From: Rothia mucilaginosa
GTDB lineage: Bacteria; Actinomycetota; Actinomycetes; Actinomycetales; Micrococcaceae
Length of the DNA stretch: 64,000 nt
NCBI RefSeq assembly: GCF_901875305.1
Contig: NZ_CABFLY010000004.1
Coordinates: 230,359-294,358, forward strand
Reading direction: 5' to 3'
Shown here: piece by piece, positions 44,077-54,020 of the stretch
Layout of the letters: each line of letters opens with the position of its first letter
How positions within the stretch are numbered: position 1 is the stretch's first letter
The notes under the pieces: generated by a model
What the model was told of the DNA's origin: nothing
Database searches by the model: none
The model's input: only the letters and a program-made list of their open reading frames with translations
Program-made: the position numbers and the translations under genes

Positions 44077-45264
44077 ATGGGTGAGATTTTTTCCCTTAAA
44101 AACCAGATTCAGAATTATGCGTGGGGTTCACGCGAAATTCTAGGACGTATGCGTGGCGTGCCCGTACCCACCGAACAGCCCGAAGCAGAGGTGTGGGTGG
44201 GTGCGCATCCGGCCGCACCCTCGCGCGCCACGGTGGACGGCGTCGAATCCCCGCTGAACGAACTGATTGTGGAGAATCCCTCCCGATTCCTGCGCCCGGA
44301 TCGAACCTCCGACTGGTTCCCCTTCCTCTTTAAAATCCTTGCGATTGACGCTCCCCTGTCCATTCAGGTGCACCCAACCCCCGAGCAGGCCATCGCTGGC
44401 TTCGAGGACGAGCAGGCGCGCGGGATCGCGATTGACGCGCCCTTCCGCAACTACAAGGACCGCTACTCCAAGCCCGAGACCGTTATCGCGCTGAGCCCGA
44501 TGCGTGTGCTCACCGGTGTGCGCCCCGTCGAACAGCTCAAGACCCTCGCCGCCGCATTTGGCGCCACTTGGTTGGAGGAGCGTGCAGAGCTCAGCCCCAA
44601 GCAGCTTCTGACCGAGATTATCCGCCTGCCTCAGGAGACCGCCTCCGCCGCAGTACAGCACCTGGTTAACACCGCCCCCGGCCTGCTGGGCGCACCGAAC
44701 GAAGTGGTAGCCGACGCTGCTGAGCTCGTGCGGATTGTGGACGGCAAGTACCCCGGCGACCGCGGCCTGCTCGTGGCCTTCGTCATGAACCTGGTGCACC
44801 TTGCCCCCGGTGAATCTGCCTTCACCCCCGACGGCCAGGTGCACGCCTACGTTTCGGGTACCGCCATTGAGCTGATGAACCCCTCCGATAACGTGATGCG
44901 CGCCGGCCTGACCGCCAAGCATATCGATACCGAGGAGCTCATCAAGGTGCTCGGTGAGAAGCAGGACGCTCCCGTCATCCAGCGCCCCAACCCCGAGGAT
45001 GGCCCCCTGGGCACCTACGCCATGTGGGATGAGCGTATGAGCGTGACCCGTGTTCGCATTGAAGCGGGTAAGTCGCTGAACTACACCTTCCAGGGTATTA
45101 GCGCCGCCCTGAGCGTCGCGGGTCAGGTGACGATTCAGGCCAAGGACGGCAACGGTACGGACGAGTTCGTGCTAGGCGCCACCGAGTCGGTACTGCACGT
45201 GGGTGAGCCCTCCGAGGCCGTGCTAAGCGGCAGCGGCGAACTGTATATCGCCTCCTACGTTTAA
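44077..45264 (+). CDS. manA: Mannose-6-phosphate isomerase, class I
   Basis: Zn enzyme converting fructose-6-P and mannose-6-P. 395 aa. N-terminal signature LKNQIQNYAWGS, zinc ligands in LSIQVHPTPEQA (Gln, His), the Glu of YSKPETVIAL, and the His of GQVHAYVSGTAIELM. GAGAGG upstream of ATG 44077. Divergent from manB, so the two steps from F6P to M1P are encoded side by side. Confidence 0.96.
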   Translation: MGEIFSLKNQIQNYAWGSREILGRMRGVPVPTEQPEAEVWVGAHPAAPSRATVDGVESPLNELIVENPSRFLRPDRTSDWFPFLFKILAIDAPLSIQVHPTPEQAIAGFEDEQARGIAIDAPFRNYKDRYSKPETVIALSPMRVLTGVRPVEQLKTLAAAFGATWLEERAELSPKQLLTEIIRLPQETASAAVQHLVNTAPGLLGAPNEVVADAAELVRIVDGKYPGDRGLLVAFVMNLVHLAPGESAFTPDGQVHAYVSGTAIELMNPSDNVMRAGLTAKHIDTEELIKVLGEKQDAPVIQRPNPEDGPLGTYAMWDERMSVTRVRIEAGKSLNYTFQGISAALSVAGQVTIQAKDGNGTDEFVLGATESVLHVGEPSEAVLSGSGELYIASYV

Positions 45265-45307
45265 TGTCTAAGTCTCGCTAGAGGTTATAGACATACAAAC
45301 TTATAAG

Positions 45308-45358
45308 AATCCGCGGTTTCCTCGATACCTGTATCTATCGGGGAAGCCGCGGATTTTT
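45308..45358 (+). terminator. Terminator after manA
   Basis: AATCCGCGGTTTCCTCGATA stem with its near complement ending CCGCGGATTTTTA. Confidence 0.9.
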
Positions 45359-45559
45359 ATTCTCAGGTTTTGCAGGTGTGGGTGTGGCTTCATGAAATAG
45401 CGGGCGCCCTCCTGTTATCTGTGGTTTGGGTAACCTATAATTGCTGGTATAAGTATGCATAGACATGTTCTTCTATGCATAAAACCCGGGTGAGCCCATC
45501 CGCCGCGGAAACTGAGCGCATCCGCCATCAGTATTTGCACCATCCCCAAGGAGAACACC

Positions 45560-45829
45560 GTGAAGATTATCATCACTGTTACAGGCATCGACCACGAGGG
45601 CATCATCGCCGCGGTCACCACCGCCCTGGCTGAGCGCAAGGTCAACGTCCTGGACGTCTCCCAGACCATCATGGGCGAATACTTCACCATGATTATGCAC
45701 TGCTCCTTTAACAGGGACGAGCAGAACCTCATCGACCTGCAGGAAGCCATGGTCGGCGTCGAACACGAGCAGAGGGTGCAGATTCGTATTCAGGCCGAGT
45801 CCATCTTCAAGGCAATGCACACCCTCTAG
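45560..45829 (+). CDS. ACT-domain protein, UPF0237 family
   Basis: 89 aa, a single ACT domain (IIITVTGIDHEGIIAAVTTA, then KVNVLDVSQTIM). The start is GTG at 45560, with AAGGAG 6 bases upstream. It is followed 9 bp later by the UPF0210 gene, a pairing conserved in many bacteria and archaea. ACT domains usually bind amino acids, so it is a probable regulatory partner; ligand unknown. Confidence 0.93.
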   Translation: MKIIITVTGIDHEGIIAAVTTALAERKVNVLDVSQTIMGEYFTMIMHCSFNRDEQNLIDLQEAMVGVEHEQRVQIRIQAESIFKAMHTL

Positions 45830-45838
45830 GCGGCCATC

Positions 45839-47194
45839 ATGATGAACAGCAATATTCTCGAAACCATCCGCATGATCGAGGAAGAAAAACTCGATATCCG
45901 CACTGTCACCATGGGCATCTCCCTGCTCGACTGCGCCGACTCCGACGGCGAAGTAGCCCGCCGCAAAATCTACGAGAAGATTACTTCCCGCGCGGCACAC
46001 CTCGTGAGCGTCTGCGAAGGCATCGAAGCCGAGCTCGGTATCCCGATTGTCAACAAGCGCATCGCCGTCACCCCCATTGCACTGGTGGCCGGTGCATCCG
46101 AGGACGAGGACTACGTGGAGTTCGCTCGCACCCTCGACGCAGCGGCCAAGGCCGTGGGCGTGAACTTCGTCGGTGGCTTCAGCGCCCTCGTCGATAAGGG
46201 CATGACCCCCGCCGACGAAAAGCTGATTCGCTCCATCCCGCGAGCGCTCGCAGAGACCGACGTGGTCTGCTCCTCTGTGGACATCGGCTCCTCCCGCGCC
46301 GGCATTAACATGAGCGCCGTCAAGCTCATGGGTGAAACCATCCGCGCCACCGCCGACCTGACCGCGGAGGCGCACGGCTTCGGCTGTGCCAAGCTCGTGG
46401 TCTTCGCCAACGCCGTCAGCGACAATCCCTTCATGGCCGGCGCATTCCACGGCGTGCAGGAGGCCGATACCACCATTTCGGTGGGCGTCTCCGGCCCCGG
46501 CGTGGTGCACCGCGCCCTGCAGAAGGTGCGCGGAGCATCCTTCGACACCTGCGCAGAAGAGATTAAGAAAGCGGCCTTCAAAATTACTCGCGTGGGCCAG
46601 CTGGTCGGCACCCTCGCCGCCGAGCGCCTGGGCGTGCAGTTCAACATCATCGACCTCTCGCTGGCACCCACCGCCGAGATTGGTGACTCCGTGGCTCACA
46701 TCCTCGAGGAGATGGGCCTGGAAACCGTCGGTACCCACGGCACCGTCGCGGCCCTCGCGCTGCTCAACGATGCGGTCAAGAAGGGCGGCCTCATGGCCTG
46801 CTCGAACGTCGGTGGTCTCTCCGGTTCTTTCATCCCGATCTCTGAAGACATCGGCATGATCGAATCCGCCGCCGCAGGCCAGATTACCCTGGACAAGCTC
46901 GAGGCCATGACCGCCATCTGCTCCGTCGGCCTGGACATGGTAGCTGTTCCCGGCGATACCACTGCTGCAACTCTCTCGGCCATGATTGCCGACGAGGCAG
47001 CCATCGGCGTGATGAACCACAAGACCACCGCCGTGCGCGTTATCCCGGCTGTGGGCCTGGGCATGGGCGACATGGTCGAGTTCGGCGGCCTGCTGGGCCG
47101 CGCACCGGTCATGCCCACGCACACCCCGAGTGCGGAGGCGTTTATCGCCCGCTGCGGCCGCATTCCCTCGCCGGTGCACGGCTTCCGTAACTAG
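45839..47194 (+). CDS. UPF0210/PFL-like family protein (DUF711)
   Basis: 451 aa. Begins [20 protein letters not shown] and [11 protein letters not shown], diagnostic of UPF0210, a glycyl-radical-enzyme-like (pyruvate formate-lyase fold) family of unknown activity. Other conserved stretches are [28 protein letters not shown] and the C-terminal [18 protein letters not shown] 45839 or the adjacent ATG 45842 starts it; the ribosome site is weak, consistent with coupling to the ACT gene. Confidence 0.93.
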   Translation: MMNSNILETIRMIEEEKLDIRTVTMGISLLDCADSDGEVARRKIYEKITSRAAHLVSVCEGIEAELGIPIVNKRIAVTPIALVAGASEDEDYVEFARTLDAAAKAVGVNFVGGFSALVDKGMTPADEKLIRSIPRALAETDVVCSSVDIGSSRAGINMSAVKLMGETIRATADLTAEAHGFGCAKLVVFANAVSDNPFMAGAFHGVQEADTTISVGVSGPGVVHRALQKVRGASFDTCAEEIKKAAFKITRVGQLVGTLAAERLGVQFNIIDLSLAPTAEIGDSVAHILEEMGLETVGTHGTVAALALLNDAVKKGGLMACSNVGGLSGSFIPISEDIGMIESAAAGQITLDKLEAMTAICSVGLDMVAVPGDTTAATLSAMIADEAAIGVMNHKTTAVRVIPAVGLGMGDMVEFGGLLGRAPVMPTHTPSAEAFIARCGRIPSPVHGFRN

Positions 47195-47255
47195 GCGGGT
47201 CCAGTTCGCCCGGGCTAACACGAGCGTGCGGTACCGGGCGGAGAAATCGCTGTAT

Positions 47256-47317
47256 AAAAGGCGGGGGCCGCTATTTAGAGAACAAACGTTCTTTGAATAG
47301 CGGTCCCCGCCTTTTTT
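47256..47317. terminator. Bidirectional terminator
   Basis: AAAAGGCGGGG-CCGCTATT arms around an inner GAAC/GTTC stem, ending CCTTTTTT. Between the convergent UPF0210 and holB genes. Confidence 0.92.
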
Positions 47318-47323
47318 GCGGCT

Positions 47324-48463
47324 CTACGCGACGAAGCGGCTCATGAGTGCCTCAAGAGCCAGGCGCGCGTTCGCATTCGTGCGCAGGCGACGCAGGGTAA
47401 TCTCCACCGCCTGCACGTCCTGCAGGAGTTGCTCGGGGGAGCGGCGCTCGCACCACGCGGTCAGCGGCTCGCGCAGGTGCTCGTTAATGAGCGGCAACTG
47501 TGCCGAAAGGGAGAGCGTCAGCGCATCGCGAAGTACGGTCTGCACCTGAGCCACCGAACGCAGCAGCGTATCGGAGGCCACGCGCTTGGCCCGGCGCTTC
47601 TGCTGGTCCTCAAGCCGGCGCACCTGGGCACGCAGGGTTGGGGCCACGCGCTCGCCCTCGCGGATGCCCAGCAGAGCCATCAGCTCGGCGTACTCCCGCT
47701 CATCCTTCACGGCAGAGACCGCTTGGGCGTCCTGTTCTGCCAGGTCGGTGAGCTTTTCTGCCGCGCTAAAGGCCGAAGAAATAGAACGGACGTTCAGAAT
47801 GAGGGAGGTGGTCATCTCTCGGCGAGCCATGGCCTGCTCATCGGTGGCCAGACGGTATCCCTCCTCGGCGTCGCCCAGGGCCAGGCGCGCCGCGCGGTGA
47901 GCCAGGGGGTCGGCCACACCGCGCGAGAGCAGATACCCGTGCACCTGCTCCTCCGAGGGCACCGGCAACTGCACCGGACGGCACCGCGAGCGAATCGTGA
48001 CCAGCACATCCGTGGGGGAGGGGGCCGTCAGCAGCCAGATGGTGTGCGGGGGCGGCTCCTCGATGGCCTTGAGTAGCACGTTCGAGGTGCGCTCGGGCAT
48101 GCGCTCGGTGTCCTCGAGCAGAATCACGCGCCAACGGCCCACTGTCGGGCGGTCCTGGGCCTTCATGACCAGCTCGCGAGCCTCCTCAATGCTGATGTTC
48201 GTGGCTTCGGTCCTAAAGTGCGTGAAGTCCGCGTGCGAACCGCTCATCACGGTCACGCAGCCCTTGCACTCACCGCATCCGCGGTTCTGAGGTTCGGGCT
48301 GTTCGCAGAGCAGAGCCGCGGCAAACACCTTGGCCGCCTCGCGATGCGGCGCACCGACCGCGCCCGTAAACAGCCAGGCGTGGGTCGGGCGAGAGGACGC
48401 GGCATCGCGGCGCAGCTGGTCGCGCTCACGCTCAGGAATCAGAAGCGAATCCCACAGACTCAT
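47324..48463 (-). CDS. holB: DNA polymerase III subunit delta'
   Basis: Clamp-loader subunit, 379 aa. AAA+ fold with a degenerate P-loop (FTGAVGAPHREAAKV, no GKS/T), as expected for the non-hydrolysing delta'. Zinc site CGECKGC, sensor region VLLEDTERMPERTSNVLLKA, and the SRC motif IRSRCRPVQLP. Overlaps the 3' end of tmk by 4 bp (ATGA), so it is coupled to it. Confidence 0.94.
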   Translation of the reverse strand: MSLWDSLLIPERERDQLRRDAASSRPTHAWLFTGAVGAPHREAAKVFAAALLCEQPEPQNRGCGECKGCVTVMSGSHADFTHFRTEATNISIEEARELVMKAQDRPTVGRWRVILLEDTERMPERTSNVLLKAIEEPPPHTIWLLTAPSPTDVLVTIRSRCRPVQLPVPSEEQVHGYLLSRGVADPLAHRAARLALGDAEEGYRLATDEQAMARREMTTSLILNVRSISSAFSAAEKLTDLAEQDAQAVSAVKDEREYAELMALLGIREGERVAPTLRAQVRRLEDQQKRRAKRVASDTLLRSVAQVQTVLRDALTLSLSAQLPLINEHLREPLTAWCERRSPEQLLQDVQAVEITLRRLRTNANARLALEALMSRFVA

Positions 48464-49212
48464 GCATCCCCCTCGGCCTTCGGATCGGTCACTCGCGGCG
48501 CGGCGGAGCGGTCAAGAATACGTTGGCTCAGCAACGGCTTCACTACCTCAAGGACGCGAGCGTGCACCTCTTCAATTGTGCCTACACCGTCGACGATGCA
48601 GTGCGAACCGTTGGAATCCTCGCGGGCAATCCGCTCGAAGGCGGAGTGGATGCGCGCCTTAAATTCGGCGCCCTCGGCCTCGATGCGGTCCACAGTGCCG
48701 CGCTCGGTCATGCGTTCCTGCTCGGAGCGCAGGGGCACGCTCAGAAGCAGGGTTGCGTCCGGCACCAGGTCTGCGGTGGCCCAGCGACTCAGGTCAACAA
48801 TCGTGTTCACCCCGAGGCCGCGGCCCACGCCCTGGTAGGCGGCGGAAGAGTCGATGTAGCGGTCGCAGAGCACAATCGCTCCCTCGGCGAGCGCGGGGCG
48901 AATCAGTTGGGCCGCGTGCGCGGCGCGGGAGGCCGCGAAGATGAGCGCCTCGGTGCGGTCGTCGATGGCACCCTGGCCCGCCTCGAGCACGAGGGCGCGT
49001 AGCTTCTCACCGATTTCGGTGCCGCCCGGCTCTCGGGTGGTGACGACCCGGTAGCCGCGGGCGCGGAGCGTCTCATCCAGCAGGGTGAGCTGGGTGGTTT
49101 TGCCGGCGCCGTCGCCTCCTTCGACCACGATGAAGAGCCCGCGGCGGTTGGCGGGATTCGCGGAATCGGGGGTCTCGGGAGCGGGGAGAGGCGTGTAGCT
49201 GAGAGTATCCAT
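48460..49212 (-). CDS. tmk: Thymidylate kinase
   Basis: dTMP + ATP to dTDP. 250 aa including a non-conserved N-terminal tail of about 25 residues. P-loop VVEGGDGAGKTTQL, DRY-type motif LCDRYIDSSAAYQG, and the LID-like ERMTERGTVDRIEAE. A GTG and an ATG are adjacent at 49215 and 49212; the AAGGGG is only 2 bases before the ATG, so the true start may be a little downstream. Confidence 0.93.
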   Translation of the reverse strand: MDTLSYTPLPAPETPDSANPANRRGLFIVVEGGDGAGKTTQLTLLDETLRARGYRVVTTREPGGTEIGEKLRALVLEAGQGAIDDRTEALIFAASRAAHAAQLIRPALAEGAIVLCDRYIDSSAAYQGVGRGLGVNTIVDLSRWATADLVPDATLLLSVPLRSEQERMTERGTVDRIEAEGAEFKARIHSAFERIAREDSNGSHCIVDGVGTIEEVHARVLEVVKPLLSQRILDRSAAPRVTDPKAEGDA

Positions 49213-49448
49213 CACCCCTTAAGGGTACCGGGTTCATTGCTAGCCTGTGGTGCGCGTCGGTAGCCCTTCGCAATCCTTTGGAACCCTCCGCCTCAGTCCG
49301 CTGGCTTTTCGACGGCCTGCCGGCGAGACCCGTAACGGCCTTCGCATGGGGCTCGCGCGGTGCCTCTGCGTAAAAAGCGTGTTAATCCTGAGTGGAAAGT
49401 ACCGGATGAGGTATGCGTTCGACGCCCCGGTGTGCCAGGCTTAAAGGC

Positions 49449-50651
49449 ATGAGTGCAGATAACCATGACATGAACTATTCCGCTGAAACCTATGTAGTCG
49501 CCGGTGGCCGTCCCGCCCACGAGCACGATGCGCCGGTGAACCCCCCGATTGTTCTGACTTCCACCTACCGCGGCGTGGACGCCGTTGACCTTGAGCACGA
49601 CCGTGTGTACGCCCGTTTCTCGAACCCGACCTGGGAGGGCATGGAAGAGGTTGTCGCTAAGCTGGAGAACGCTTCCCAGCCCGGCCTGCTGTTCCCCTCC
49701 GGCATGGCCGCCGTTTCCTCCGTGATTGACCTGGTGCCGGTGGGCGCTATCGTCCTGATTCCTAAGCACGCCTACATGGCGTCCGTGACCCTGTGCAAGG
49801 ACCTGGAGCGCCGCGGTATCATCGAGCTGGTGCGCGTGGACATTGAGGACACCGCCAGCGTCATCGCCGCCATGGACGACGCCGCATCCCGTGCCGGTGT
49901 GACTCCGGAAAACGTGAACTACTCCTCCCCGAAGGTCCTGGCCTGGCTCGAGAGCCCCACCAACCCCATGCTCGAGGTGGGAGACCTCCCCGAGATTCTT
50001 GCCGCCGCCCGCCGTCTGGGCGTCGTGACCGCTGTGGACAACACTTTCGCTACCCCGATTCTGCAGCGTCCGCTCGACCTGGGCGCCGACGTTGTGGTGC
50101 ACTCGGCCACGAAGTTCCTGGCTGGCCACTCGGACGTGCTGCTGGGCATGACCCTCACCTCAAACGAGGAGCTGCACAAGGCGATGTTGCACTACCGCAT
50201 CACCAACGGCGCAATCCCTGGCCCCATGGAGGCGTGGCTGGGCCTGCGCGGCCTGCGCACCCTGGCGTTGCGCGTGGAGCGTGCGGTGCAGAACGCGCAG
50301 GTGCTGGCTGAGCGTCTGAGCGAGCACCCCTTCGTCGCGGAGGTGCGCTACCCGGGCCTTGAGAGCCACCGCGGCCACGAGGTGGCGAAGAAGCAGATGT
50401 CCGGCTTCGGCGCGATTCTGTGCATCACGCTGGACACCGACGCGCAAGGGGCCCGCAACGTGGTTGAGGCACTGAAGGTGTGGACCCCCGCCACTTCCCT
50501 CGGCGGCGTGGAGTCTCTCGTGGAGCGCCGCCGCCGTCACGGTAGCGAGCCGGAGTCGATTCCCGAGTCGATGTTGCGCCTGTCCGTGGGTATTGAGAAC
50601 GTCGATGACCTCTACAATGATCTGGTCGAGGCCTTCAAAGCCGTTCGATAA
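49449..50651 (+). CDS. Cys/Met metabolism PLP enzyme (cystathionine gamma-synthase/lyase type)
   Basis: 400 aa, fold type I PLP enzyme of the trans-sulfuration family. PLP-binding Lys in [14 protein letters not shown], phosphate-binding and cofactor residues in [10 protein letters not shown] and [11 protein letters not shown]-terminal [12 protein letters not shown]. Synthase, lyase and methionine gamma-lyase cannot be separated confidently by eye. Start ATG 49449 (MSADNHDM); the upstream frame reaches 49413. The ribosome site is weak. Tmk lies divergent. Confidence 0.88.
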   Translation: MSADNHDMNYSAETYVVAGGRPAHEHDAPVNPPIVLTSTYRGVDAVDLEHDRVYARFSNPTWEGMEEVVAKLENASQPGLLFPSGMAAVSSVIDLVPVGAIVLIPKHAYMASVTLCKDLERRGIIELVRVDIEDTASVIAAMDDAASRAGVTPENVNYSSPKVLAWLESPTNPMLEVGDLPEILAAARRLGVVTAVDNTFATPILQRPLDLGADVVVHSATKFLAGHSDVLLGMTLTSNEELHKAMLHYRITNGAIPGPMEAWLGLRGLRTLALRVERAVQNAQVLAERLSEHPFVAEVRYPGLESHRGHEVAKKQMSGFGAILCITLDTDAQGARNVVEALKVWTPATSLGGVESLVERRRRHGSEPESIPESMLRLSVGIENVDDLYNDLVEAFKAVR

Positions 50652-50724
50652 GGCACCGTTAGCTACGGTAGTGTGCTAGGGTACTGGGTACCCGGCTACA
50701 CGGCCGCTCGAGTGAAGGAATACG

Positions 50725-51042
50725 ATGTCTCCTATTGTCCTGGTCCTCTACGCGACCTTTCTGATTAACGTGCTGCTGTCGGCCGTCGGGGCCATGATTG
50801 GCGTTCTGGCGCTGTACCGTGCGTGGACCGCGCCGGCCAACGCCTACGAGTTCGCAGGTAAGCGCCCCAAGAACACCTGGCTTGCGCTGACCGGCGTGTC
50901 CGCCGCGGTGCAGGTGCTGGGCGTCTTTTCGGCCTTCACCGGCGCGGGTAACACGATGCTGATGCTGCAGCTGATGGCCGCTGTGGTGAGCGGCGTGTTC
51001 CTGGCCGGTGTGTGGCCCGTCGTGGGTGGCCGCCGCTTCTAG
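50725..51042 (+). CDS. Small membrane protein, DUF2516 family
   Basis: 105 aa with three hydrophobic segments (about 4-32, 49-70, 76-98). The YEFAGKRPKNTWLALTGV segment matches what I recall of DUF2516, a family of actinobacterial proteins. GAAGGA before ATG 50725. Function unknown. Confidence 0.85.
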   Translation: MSPIVLVLYATFLINVLLSAVGAMIGVLALYRAWTAPANAYEFAGKRPKNTWLALTGVSAAVQVLGVFSAFTGAGNTMLMLQLMAAVVSGVFLAGVWPVVGGRRF

Positions 51043-51098
51043 GAGCCCTCTGACGAAACTCTGCACTCGCTTTTTGGCTGTTGCAAGCGCATGCGATG

Positions 51099-51152
51099 AG
51101 CCCCGCATACCACGCCTCGGAATGACTCCCGGGTGCGGTGTGCGGGGCTTTC
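51099..51152 (+). terminator. Terminator after the DUF2516 gene
   Basis: AGCCCCGCA / TGCGGGGCT arms with further inner pairing, followed by TTCT. Confidence 0.75.
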
Positions 51153-51250
51153 TGCTGGCTGAGCGGTGCATCCGGCAAGTTTTTGGGAGAACCCGTATTT
51201 TCTGCCCTCGAAGGCATGACAAACCGGCGGGTAAATGAAAAAATAGAAGC

Positions 51251-51988
51251 ATGACTTACAAACTAGTACTCCTGCGCCACGGCCAGTCCGAGTGGAACGA
51301 GAAGAACCTGTTCACCGGCTGGGTGGACGTCAATCTGACCGACAAGGGCCGCGCCGAGGCTAAGCGCGGCGGCGAGTTGCTGGCAGAGCGTAACATCCTC
51401 CCCGATGTTGTGCACACCTCCCTGCAGCGTCGCGCCATCAACACCGCGAACATCGCCCTGGATGCAGCGGACCGCCTGTGGATTCCCGTCAAGCGCACCT
51501 GGCGCCTGAACGAGCGTCACTACGGCGCCCTGCAGGGTAAGAACAAGTCCGAGATCCGCGAGGAATACGGCGACGAGAAGTTCATGACCTGGCGTCGTTC
51601 CTACGACGTTCCGCCGCCCCCGCTGGACGACAACGACCCCTACTCGCAGGCACACGACCCCCGTTACGCCAACGTTGAGAACGCTCCCCGCACCGAGTGC
51701 CTGAAGGACGTTCTGGGTCGCATGCTCCCCTACTGGGAGTCGGACATCAAGCCTGACCTGGCAGCTGGCAAGACCGTTCTGGTGGCAGCGCACGGTAACT
51801 CCCTGCGCTCGCTGGTGAAGCACCTCGAGGGTATCTCCGACGAGGACATTGCCGGCCTGAACATCCCGACCGGTATTCCGCTGTACTACGAGCTGGACGA
51901 GAACTTCAAGCCCGTTAAGGCTGGCGAGTACCTCGACCCCGAGGCCGCTAAGGACGCCATCGCAGCTGTGGCAAACCAGGGTAAGTAA
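51251..51988 (+). CDS. gpmA: 2,3-bisphosphoglycerate-dependent phosphoglycerate mutase
   Basis: Glycolytic 3-PG/2-PG interconversion. 245 aa. Phospho-His motif [15 protein letters not shown], second His in [13 protein letters not shown], plus [15 protein letters not shown]. Next to senX3-regX3, the same arrangement as in mycobacteria. Ribosome site before ATG 51251 is poor (AGAAGC). Confidence 0.97.
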   Translation: MTYKLVLLRHGQSEWNEKNLFTGWVDVNLTDKGRAEAKRGGELLAERNILPDVVHTSLQRRAINTANIALDAADRLWIPVKRTWRLNERHYGALQGKNKSEIREEYGDEKFMTWRRSYDVPPPPLDDNDPYSQAHDPRYANVENAPRTECLKDVLGRMLPYWESDIKPDLAAGKTVLVAAHGNSLRSLVKHLEGISDEDIAGLNIPTGIPLYYELDENFKPVKAGEYLDPEAAKDAIAAVANQGK

Positions 51989-52030
51989 TTACCTCTCGTG
52001 AGGTTCGCTCCGCGGAGCGCCCGCGTAATC

Positions 52031-52063
52031 ATGAGCCGCTCACCGTTTCGGTGGGCGGCTCAT
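52031..52063 (+). terminator. Hairpin between gpmA and senX3
   Basis: 14-bp near-perfect arms ATGAGCCGCTCACC / GGTGGGCGGCTCAT with a 5-base loop and no T-run. Probable terminator of gpmA. Confidence 0.6.
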
Positions 52064-52138
52064 TGCGTGGGCCGGCCTCTCGGACAGGTGGCTGTTTAAT
52101 ATACTTGTGGAAGATACCCCACGCAGGAGGAAAAACGT

Positions 52139-53275
52139 ATGGATGCCGGTCTGATCGCCTTCATTGCGGGCATGATAGGTCTGCTGGTCGGCGTCCTGAG
52201 CATGAATGCAGTGGCCCGTAGCGAGCGTGAGCGTGAGCGTAGCCTCGTGTCCGCGCCGACGCTGCGCGATGGTGCCGCTCAGGTGCTGGCGGTGATTGGC
52301 CGCGCCTACCTGGTCATCGACGAGGTGGGGGGAGTTGTGCAGGCCTCGCCGGGCGCCTACGCGATGGGTCTGGTGCGAGGGCACACGGTTACCTCGCCCG
52401 AGTTGGCTGATATGGTTCGCACGGTGCGTCACCGCGGTATTTTTGCTGAGCAAAGCTTTGAGATTGACCGCGGCGAGGGGGAGGCACTAGTCCTGGATGT
52501 TCGCGTGGCCTCCCTGGGTGACGAATACATCCTGGTGCTCGCCGACGACCGCACCGAAATTTCTCGCGTGCAGCGCATGCGTAACGACTTTGTGGCAAAC
52601 GTGTCGCACGAGTTGAAGACACCTGTGGGCGCGGTGAGTCTGCTCGCGGAGGCGATTGAGCAGGCTAGCGATGACCCGGAGGCGATTGAGTACTTTGTGG
52701 GTCGTCTGCACAAGGAGACGCGTCGCCTCTCCGCGCTGGTGCGCGACATCATTGAACTCTCCCGTTTGCAGTCGACCGACGTGATTGCCCGCGGCGGCCC
52801 GGTGTCCGTACCCACCCTTGTAGCGGATGCGATGGACCGCTCCCACCTGGCCGCCGAGGAGAAGGACATCCAGGTTTCCAGCCGCATTGAGGATGCCCCC
52901 GAGGTGTACGGCGACGCTGAGCTCCTGGGCATGGCCGTGCAGAACCTGGTGGAGAACGCGATTCGCTACTCGCCCGAGCACACGAAGGTGGACATCCTGG
53001 TGCACCGTGTGGCCGATCAGCTACTCATCGAGGTGTCGGATCAGGGCGTGGGTATTCCCGAGGATGAGCAGAAGCGCATCTTCGAGCGCTTTTACCGGGT
53101 GGACCCGGCCCGTTCGCGTCAGACCGGCGGCACGGGCCTGGGGCTGAGCATCGTGAAGCACGTGATGACTCAGCACGGCGGCAGCGTGACGGTGCGTTCG
53201 ATGCCACAGGAGGGTTCGACGTTTACGCTGGCCCTTCCGCTGACCGAGGCGCCGGAGGCACCGCTCGCAGTGTAG
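52139..53275 (+). CDS. senX3: Sensor histidine kinase SenX3
   Basis: 378 aa membrane sensor of the phosphate-responsive system. One transmembrane helix (about 4-26), then a PAS-like domain (57-140), the dimerisation/H-box FVANVSHELKTPVGAVSLLA, and ATPase boxes N (LVENAIRYSP), G1 (VSDQGVGIP), F and G2 (TGGTGLGLSIVKHV). Strong AGGAGG before ATG 52139. Cognate regX3 follows at 39 bp. Confidence 0.95.
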   Translation: MDAGLIAFIAGMIGLLVGVLSMNAVARSERERERSLVSAPTLRDGAAQVLAVIGRAYLVIDEVGGVVQASPGAYAMGLVRGHTVTSPELADMVRTVRHRGIFAEQSFEIDRGEGEALVLDVRVASLGDEYILVLADDRTEISRVQRMRNDFVANVSHELKTPVGAVSLLAEAIEQASDDPEAIEYFVGRLHKETRRLSALVRDIIELSRLQSTDVIARGGPVSVPTLVADAMDRSHLAAEEKDIQVSSRIEDAPEVYGDAELLGMAVQNLVENAIRYSPEHTKVDILVHRVADQLLIEVSDQGVGIPEDEQKRIFERFYRVDPARSRQTGGTGLGLSIVKHVMTQHGGSVTVRSMPQEGSTFTLALPLTEAPEAPLAV

Positions 53276-53314
53276 TGTTAGCGGTATAGGTTTTATGGGA
53301 ATCAAGGATGAAGT

Positions 53315-53998
53315 ATGTCGAAAATTTTGATTGTTGAGGACGAAGAGGCCCTGTCAGATCCCCTGGCCTTCCTGCTGGGGCGTGAGGGTTTTCAGACGGT
53401 CGTGGTGGATAACGGCCTGGATGCGCTGCCTACATTCGAACGCGAGGGTGCCGATTTGGTGCTGTTGGACGTGATGCTTCCCGGCATGCCAGGCACGGAG
53501 GTGTGCCGTAAGCTCCGCGAGGTGTCCTCGGTGCCGATTATCATGCTGACCGCCAAGGACTCCGAGCTGGATAAGGTGTTTGGCCTGGAGCTTGGCGCCG
53601 ACGACTATGTGACGAAGCCGTACTCGGCGCGTGAGCTGATTGCACGCATCCGTGCGGTGTTGCGTCGCCGTTCCGCTGAGCCCGACACGCCGACGGATGC
53701 GGTTCTTACGGGCGGCCCCGTGCGCATGGATATTGATCGTCACGTGGTGACGGTCAACGGCGAGGAAGTACCCATGCCGCTGAAGGAATTCGAGCTGCTG
53801 GAGATTCTGCTACGCAACGTTGGTCGCGTGATGACGCGCGGCCAGCTGATTGAGCGTGTGTGGGGCGCGGACTACGTGGGTGACACGAAGACTCTGGACG
53901 TGCACATTAAGCGCTTGCGTTCCAAGATTGAGCCGGATTCCTCGGCACCGCGCTACGTGGTGACGGTTCGCGGCCTGGGCTATAAGTTCGAGAATTAG
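53315..53998 (+). CDS. regX3: Response regulator RegX3 (OmpR/PhoB family)
   Basis: 227 aa. Receiver domain with acid pocket VEDEEALSDPL, phosphorylated Asp in LVLLDVMLPGMPGTE, Lys in YVTKPYSARELI. C-terminal winged helix (VGRVMTRGQLIERVWG; TLDVHIKRLRSKIE). Pairs with SenX3. The next gene is ispD only 22 bp later, so readthrough is likely; carD, often found here in related actinobacteria, is absent. Confidence 0.95.
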   Translation: MSKILIVEDEEALSDPLAFLLGREGFQTVVVDNGLDALPTFEREGADLVLLDVMLPGMPGTEVCRKLREVSSVPIIMLTAKDSELDKVFGLELGADDYVTKPYSARELIARIRAVLRRRSAEPDTPTDAVLTGGPVRMDIDRHVVTVNGEEVPMPLKEFELLEILLRNVGRVMTRGQLIERVWGADYVGDTKTLDVHIKRLRSKIEPDSSAPRYVVTVRGLGYKFEN

Positions 53999-54020
53999 CG
54001 GCGAGCCGAGGAGAGTACGC

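Noticed and set aside
45473..47221. 582-residue open frame opposite the ACT/UPF0210 genes
   Set aside because: Spans two well-supported genes on the other strand and shows His/Gly/Ala shadow composition.
49216..49448. SAM riboswitch or S-box before the trans-sulfuration gene
   Set aside because: No recognisable SAM aptamer core; nothing more than a weak ribosome site was seen.
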